A DNA stretch of 64,000 bases from Xylophilus sp. GW821-FHT01B05. GTDB lineage: Bacteria; Pseudomonadota; Gammaproteobacteria; Burkholderiales; Burkholderiaceae_C. Positions 60,396 through 64,000 of the stretch are shown here, one piece after another. The number at the start of each line of letters is the position of its first letter. Position 1 is the stretch's first letter. Where the stretch lies: NCBI GenBank assembly GCA_038961845.1, contig CP152408.1:496001-560000 (forward strand). The letters are read 5' to 3'. Position numbers and translations under genes: made by a program. The notes below the pieces were generated by a model, which ran no database searches, was not told the origin of the DNA, and saw only the letters and a list, made by a program, of their open reading frames with translations.

Positions 60396-61397
60396 ATGCA
60401 GCAAACCCCATCGTCCGTTTCGCCGCGCCGCCGCAGTGTTCTGCAGGCAGGCGCCGCCGCGCTTGGTGCCCTGGCCGCGCCGGCCATCGTGCGGGCGCAG
60501 ACCGGCCCGAAGATCCGCATCGGCTTCTGGCCGGTGGCGGCGGGCCTGCCCTTCTTCGCTGCCGTGGAGAAAGGCTATTTCAAGGAGGCGGGCCTGGATG
60601 TCGAGCCGCTCAAGTTCGCCGGCGCCCAGCAGGTGATGGAGGCCATGCTGTCAGGCCGCGGCGACGGCAGCGCCAACGGCACCGGCTCGGCCAACATGGC
60701 GATCGGCGAGATCGCGCAGCCCGGCCTGTTCAAGATCTTCTGCACCAACCCCAGCAATGCGAAAGACGTGCTGGAAGAATTCCTGGTCGCCAAAGACAGC
60801 CCGATCAAGAGCGTGGCTGAACTGAAGGGCAAGAAGGTTGCCTCCGGCCCCGGCATCCAGAACGTGACGCTGGCCAAGACCATGCTGGAGCGCGCCGGCG
60901 CCACCGGCGCGTCGGTGGTCGAACTGCCGATCGGCCAGCATGTGGCGGCCATCGCCGCAGGCCAGGTCGATGCCTGCTACACGCTGGAGCCCACCGGCAC
61001 GGTCGGCCGCCTGAACGGCATCACGCGGCTGCTGGAGGCTGGCGTGGTAGCGCACTACATCCTTGGCGATCCGATGGCGCCCTGGCACGGCGGCGCGGCC
61101 AGCCTGACCACCGAGTTCATCCAGAAGAACCCCGAGGCGGCGAAGAAATACATCGCGGCCTACACCCGCGGCGTCGAGCTGGTGCGCAAGCAGCCCGACG
61201 AGGCACGCCAGTTCATGAAGGGCTACACCGCCATCGACGGTGCGCTGACCAAGGAGGTGCCGCTGGCCGCCTACATGCTGCACAACGAGTTCAAGCCCAG
61301 CGACGTCGCCTACTTCCAGAAGTTCTACGACCTGTTCACCGAGAAGGGCATCTTCTCGAAGAAGCTCGCCGTAGAAGGCCTGCTCTACAAGGCTTGA
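60396..61397 (+). CDS. ABC transporter substrate-binding protein (Tat signal, SsuA/TauA-like)
   Basis: 333 aa. The N-terminus has a Tat-type RRRSVLQAGAAALGALAAP signal. The mature protein is of the NMT1/SsuA fold (IRIGFWPVAAGLPFFAAVEKGYF), with GKKVASGPGIQNVTLAKTMLERAG. AGGAG is well placed before the ATG. It is encoded between atzF and its permease and ATPase genes, so it should bring in a substrate that ends as allophanate: a urea, biuret, cyanurate or ureide-like compound. The exact ligand is not visible. Confidence 0.87.
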   Translation: MQQTPSSVSPRRRSVLQAGAAALGALAAPAIVRAQTGPKIRIGFWPVAAGLPFFAAVEKGYFKEAGLDVEPLKFAGAQQVMEAMLSGRGDGSANGTGSANMAIGEIAQPGLFKIFCTNPSNAKDVLEEFLVAKDSPIKSVAELKGKKVASGPGIQNVTLAKTMLERAGATGASVVELPIGQHVAAIAAGQVDACYTLEPTGTVGRLNGITRLLEAGVVAHYILGDPMAPWHGGAASLTTEFIQKNPEAAKKYIAAYTRGVELVRKQPDEARQFMKGYTAIDGALTKEVPLAAYMLHNEFKPSDVAYFQKFYDLFTEKGIFSKKLAVEGLLYKA

Positions 61398-61402
61398 AGA
61401 GC

Positions 61403-62245
61403 ATGTCTGCCCCAAGCACATCTTCCACGCCGGCGCGCGGCCCCGGCTGGGCGCCACCGGCCAGCCCGGCGGCTGCCACGCAAGCCAGGAAGTTCGACCG
61501 CTCGCGCCTGCTGCCTTTCATCGGCCCGGTGGTGCTCTTCATCATCTGGGACCTGGTGGTGCGCGCCGGCCTGATCAAGGCCATCCTGCTGCCGCCGCCG
61601 GCCGACACCATCGCCACCCTGCTCACCGGCCTGGCCGGCGGCGCGCTGCTGACCGACTTCCTGGTCACCGTGGGCCGCACGCTGCAGGCCTTTGTCATTG
61701 CCGCCGCAGTCGGCATGCCGCTGGGCGTGCTGCTGGGCAGCAATGAAAAGGCCTACCGCAGCGTGGAGTTCTTGATCGACTTCTTTCGCTCCACGCCGTC
61801 TTCGGCGCTGATCCCGCTGTTCCTGCTGATCTTTGGCGTGTCCGACATCAACAAGGTCGCCATTGCCGCCTTCGGCGCGCTGCTGATCGTGGTCTTCAAC
61901 AGCGCCTATGGCGTGATCAACGCGCGCAAGCAGCGCGTGATGGCGGCCAAGGTCATGGGCGCCTCGCGCTGGCAGATCTTCAAGGACGTGCTGGTGTGGG
62001 AAAGCCTGCAGCCGAGCTTTGTCGGCCTGCGCTCGGCGGTGTCGATGGCGCTGGTGATCGTCATCGTGGCCGAGATGTTCATTGGCTCGGAGAACGGCCT
62101 GGGCCACGCCATCATCGATGCGCAGCAGGTGCTCAACGTCAAGACCATGTACGCGGCCATCCTGGCGGCGGGTGCGCTGGGCTATGTGCTCAACATCCTC
62201 TTTCTGGTGCTGGAGCGCCGCATCATTCACTGGAGCGGAAGATGA
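61403..62245 (+). CDS. ABC transporter permease (SsuC-like) of the atz cluster
   Basis: 280 aa (ATG 61403; a TTG nine bases upstream is possible). About six membrane helices with the EAA-loop AAKVMGASRWQIFKDVLVWESLQPSFVG near residue 178 (core MGASRWQIFKDVLVWES). It forms the channel for the importer in this cluster. The stop overlaps the ATPase ATG. Confidence 0.88.
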   Translation: MSAPSTSSTPARGPGWAPPASPAAATQARKFDRSRLLPFIGPVVLFIIWDLVVRAGLIKAILLPPPADTIATLLTGLAGGALLTDFLVTVGRTLQAFVIAAAVGMPLGVLLGSNEKAYRSVEFLIDFFRSTPSSALIPLFLLIFGVSDINKVAIAAFGALLIVVFNSAYGVINARKQRVMAAKVMGASRWQIFKDVLVWESLQPSFVGLRSAVSMALVIVIVAEMFIGSENGLGHAIIDAQQVLNVKTMYAAILAAGALGYVLNILFLVLERRIIHWSGR

Positions 62246-63063
62246 ACGCCGTACTCAACGCCCCGGTCTTCGCCGACGTGCCCGCACCGGCTTTTCGCCC
62301 CGGCCCGGCCGGCACCCACATCACCATTCGCGGGCTGACCAAGTACTTTGCCGGCTGGCCGCTGTACGAGAACTTCGACCTCGACATTCCCAAGGGCAAG
62401 ATCGTCTCGGTGTTCGGCCCCAACGGCTGCGGCAAGAGCACGCTGATCAACATGATCGCCGGGCTCATCCCCATCGACAGCGGCCAGATCCTGTTCGACG
62501 GCAAGGAGCGCAAGGACACCAAGATCGGCTACGTGTTCCAGAACTACCGCGAGGCCATGTTCCCGTGGATGCGCACCATCGACAACATCGCCTACCCGCT
62601 CAAGCTGGAGGGCCGCAGCAAGGCCGAGGTCGACCGGCGCATGGAAGAACTCGTCGCCTCCTTCGACGTCAAGTTCGACCTGCGGCGCTACCCCTACGAG
62701 CTGTCGGGCGGGCAGCAGCAGACCGCTTCCATCATGCGGGCGCTGGCGCCGAACCCGGAGGTGTTGTTTCTGGACGAGCCTTTCTCCGCGCTCGACTTCG
62801 AGATGACCCTCTTCATCCGCGAGAAGCTGCAAGAGGTGTTCATGCAGACCGGCACCACCATGCTGCTGGTGTCGCACGACCTGGAAGAAGCGGTCTACCT
62901 GGCCGACCAGGTGCTGCTGCTGACCAAGCGGCCGACCAAGGTGGCCGAGATCCTCGACTACGCCGACGCGCGCCCGCGCACCACAGACACGCTGTCGCAG
63001 CCCAGCTTCATCGCCGCCAAGAAGCTGAGCCTGGAGATCTTCCAGCGCGAGGTGCGGCGATGA
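62242..63063 (+). CDS. ABC transporter ATP-binding protein (SsuB-like) of the atz cluster
   Basis: 273 aa. Walker A GPNGCGKSTL, Q-loop VFQNYREAMFPW, signature LSGGQQQTASIMRALAPNPE and Walker B VLFLDEPFSALD are intact. The long N-terminal extension APVFADVPAPAFRPGPAGTH is of no known function. It energises uptake. Its TGA overlaps the atzG ATG as ATGA, coupling importer and hydrolase synthesis. Confidence 0.92.
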   Translation: MNAVLNAPVFADVPAPAFRPGPAGTHITIRGLTKYFAGWPLYENFDLDIPKGKIVSVFGPNGCGKSTLINMIAGLIPIDSGQILFDGKERKDTKIGYVFQNYREAMFPWMRTIDNIAYPLKLEGRSKAEVDRRMEELVASFDVKFDLRRYPYELSGGQQQTASIMRALAPNPEVLFLDEPFSALDFEMTLFIREKLQEVFMQTGTTMLLVSHDLEEAVYLADQVLLLTKRPTKVAEILDYADARPRTTDTLSQPSFIAAKKLSLEIFQREVRR

Positions 63064-63275
63064 GTGCACCCGATCTGCTGCCCTACGTAAATGCCAGCGC
63101 CGCGCTGCTCGGGCTGCCGCTGGACCAGGCCCACGCGCAGCGCGTGGCCGCGCACCTGGCGCGCACCGCGGCCATGGCCCAACTGCTGGAGGCCGCGCCG
63201 CTCGCGCCCGATGACGAGCCGGCAGAGATTTATTGCCCTGCAGCCTTCTGGCCCTTGTCGGATAAGGGGGTGTAG
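63060..63275 (+). CDS. atzG: AtzG-like small subunit (DUF4089, GatC-related)
   Basis: 71 aa. The sequence (YVNASAALLGLPLDQAHAQRVAAHLARTAAMAQLLEAAPL, read as YVNASAALLGLPLDQAH and then ARTAAMAQLLEA) is a DUF4089 protein. AtzG is required by AtzE, with which it forms a complex derived from the GatCA transamidosome. Here it directly precedes atzE. Its C-terminus (WPLSDKGV) and TAG stop lie in the dispersed repeat copy 10, so the natural tail may be truncated or replaced. Overlaps the ATPase stop by 4 nt. Confidence 0.83.
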   Translation: MSAPDLLPYVNASAALLGLPLDQAHAQRVAAHLARTAAMAQLLEAAPLAPDDEPAEIYCPAAFWPLSDKGV

Positions 63276-63293
63276 CTATGGAAAAAATAGCGT
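63246..63293. repeat. dispersed AGCTAT/ATAGC repeat, copy 10, bridging atzG and atzE
   Basis: TTCTGGCCCTTG... with CCCTT/AAGGG pair, then GTGTAGCTATGGAAAAAATAGCG. The module AGCTAT-N6-ATAGC is intact. It supplies the atzG stop (63273-63275) and the atzE start ATG (63278). Confidence 0.75.
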
Positions 63294-64000
63294 CCGACAG
63301 CGCCGCCATGCTTGCCGCCGTGGCGCGGGGGGACTGCAGCGCACGCGCCTGGCTGGAGCAGTGCATTGCCCGCATCGAGGCCACCGACGGCCAAGTCAAC
63401 GCCTTCACCGGCCGCACTCTTGAGCGCGCCCGGCGCGAGGCCGACGCCATCGATGCGCGCCGCGCCCGTGGCGAGGCACTGCCGCCGCTGGCCGGCCTGC
63501 CCTATGCGGTGAAGAACCTGTTCGACGTGCAGGGCGAGGTCACGCTGGCCGGCTCCAAGGTGAACCGCAGCCACGCGTCTGCGATGGCAGACGCCGTGCT
63601 GGTCCAGCGCCTGCGCGAGGCCGGCGCGGTGCTGGTCGGCACGCTCAACATGGACGAATACGCCTACGGCTTCACCACCGAGAACACGCACTACGGCCCC
63701 ACGCGCAATCCGCACGACCTCACGCGCATCGCCGGCGGCTCCAGCGGCGGCTCGGGCGCGGCGGTGGCGGCGCAGCAGGTGCCGGTGGCGCTGGGCTCGG
63801 ACACCAATGGCTCGATCCGCGTGCCGGCATCCTTGTGCGGCGTCTGGGGGCTCAAGCCCACCTTTGGCCGGCTGTCGCGGCGCGGCAGCTATCCCTTTGT
63901 GCACAGCATCGACCACCTGGGGCCGTTTGCTGATTCGGCGCAGATGCTGGCGCAGGTCTACGACGTATTGCAGTACCCCGACGCGCAAGACCCAGGCTGC
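63278..64000 (+). CDS. atzE: AtzE-like 1-carboxybiuret hydrolase large subunit, N-terminal part
   Basis: 241 codons in the window; the gene runs off the right edge. Amidase-signature enzyme with Lys79 in [15 protein letters not shown] (153-158) and Ser179 in [10 protein letters not shown]. The [15 protein letters not shown] segment near residue 126 is typical of the AtzE group and of GatA-like enzymes. AtzE with AtzG deaminates 1-carboxybiuret, whose product reaches AtzF. The first residues ([12 protein letters not shown]) are encoded by the repeat, so the N-terminus may have been created or changed by its insertion. No cyanuric acid hydrolase (AtzD) is visible in the window. Confidence 0.87.
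   Translation, partial: MEKIASDSAAMLAAVARGDCSARAWLEQCIARIEATDGQVNAFTGRTLERARREADAIDARRARGEALPPLAGLPYAVKNLFDVQGEVTLAGSKVNRSHASAMADAVLVQRLREAGAVLVGTLNMDEYAYGFTTENTHYGPTRNPHDLTRIAGGSSGGSGAAVAAQQVPVALGSDTNGSIRVPASLCGVWGLKPTFGRLSRRGSYPFVHSIDHLGPFADSAQMLAQVYDVLQYPDAQDPGC

Overview
The window is high-GC, gene-dense DNA with short overlaps between co-directional genes. Its gene set points to a betaproteobacterium of the family Comamonadaceae (Acidovorax/Variovorax/Xenophilus-like): glcE-glcF with a DUF1275 gene, comM facing a TetR gene, torF-glnK-amtB, lplT beside alr, BMP-type ABC operons and families of small palindromic repeats. The genus cannot be fixed from sequence reading alone. I see no rRNA, tRNA, CRISPR array, transposase or phage gene.

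Layout. 1-3958: the 3' end of a Nit1C-type nitrilase cluster (GNAT, AIR-synthase-like protein, glycosyltransferase, 95-aa protein, flavin oxidoreductase). 3959-4215: a REP-like sequence and a 165-bp palindromic MITE-like element. 4212-10048 (minus): BMP/nucleoside-type ABC importer with an amidase gene inside the operon. 10374-13305: DUF3313 lipoprotein and TetR gene around a perfect operator-like dyad, then comM. 13413-16288: nitrogen-control region (two NtrC-like sites, a sigma-54 promoter, torF, glnK, amtB, intrinsic terminator). 16390-20611: SMP-30 hydrolase, glcE, DUF1275 membrane protein, glcF. 20738-27930: kup, proQ, VOC, EVE, WYL regulator, 3'-5' exonuclease, acyl-CoA dehydrogenase, glutathione peroxidase. 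28077-31728: NitT/TauT-type ABC importer with an extra solute-binding-like protein. 31694-42086: EamA exporter, lplT, alr, Fic protein, HIBADH-like dehydrogenase, SpmA-SpmB fusion, LysE exporter, alpha/beta hydrolase, radA. 42205-49316: a 271-bp multi-hairpin MITE-like element, aqpZ, MFS exporter, ilvE, zinc-finger protein, and an LPS/glycan trio (GT2, O-antigen ligase, GT4). 49457-58306: nitronate monooxygenase with LysR, MFS, two-component system, ampG, metallo-hydrolase, NtaA-type monooxygenase. 58549-64000: a sigma-54-type promoter followed by atzF, an ABC importer, atzG and atzE (truncated by the window end).

Nitrogen scavenging links several parts. The Nit1C genes, the ammonium sensor/transporter operon, the BMP importer with its amidase, the nitronate and NtaA-type monooxygenases and the atzF/ABC/atzGE cluster all concern acquisition of unusual nitrogen compounds. 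Two of these units carry well-formed sigma-54 (-24/-12) promoters, which fits NtrC control.

The most distinctive unexplained structure is repetitive. About ten copies of a degenerate palindromic element (module AGCTAT-N6-ATAGC, often with an inner AGCCCAGG/CCTGGGCT stem) sit in this 64 kb. They often supply stop codons of neighbouring genes, once lie in frame inside glcE, and once supply both the stop of atzG and the start of atzE. Three further palindromic or MITE-like elements and a duplicated 112-bp multi-hairpin repeat complete the picture.
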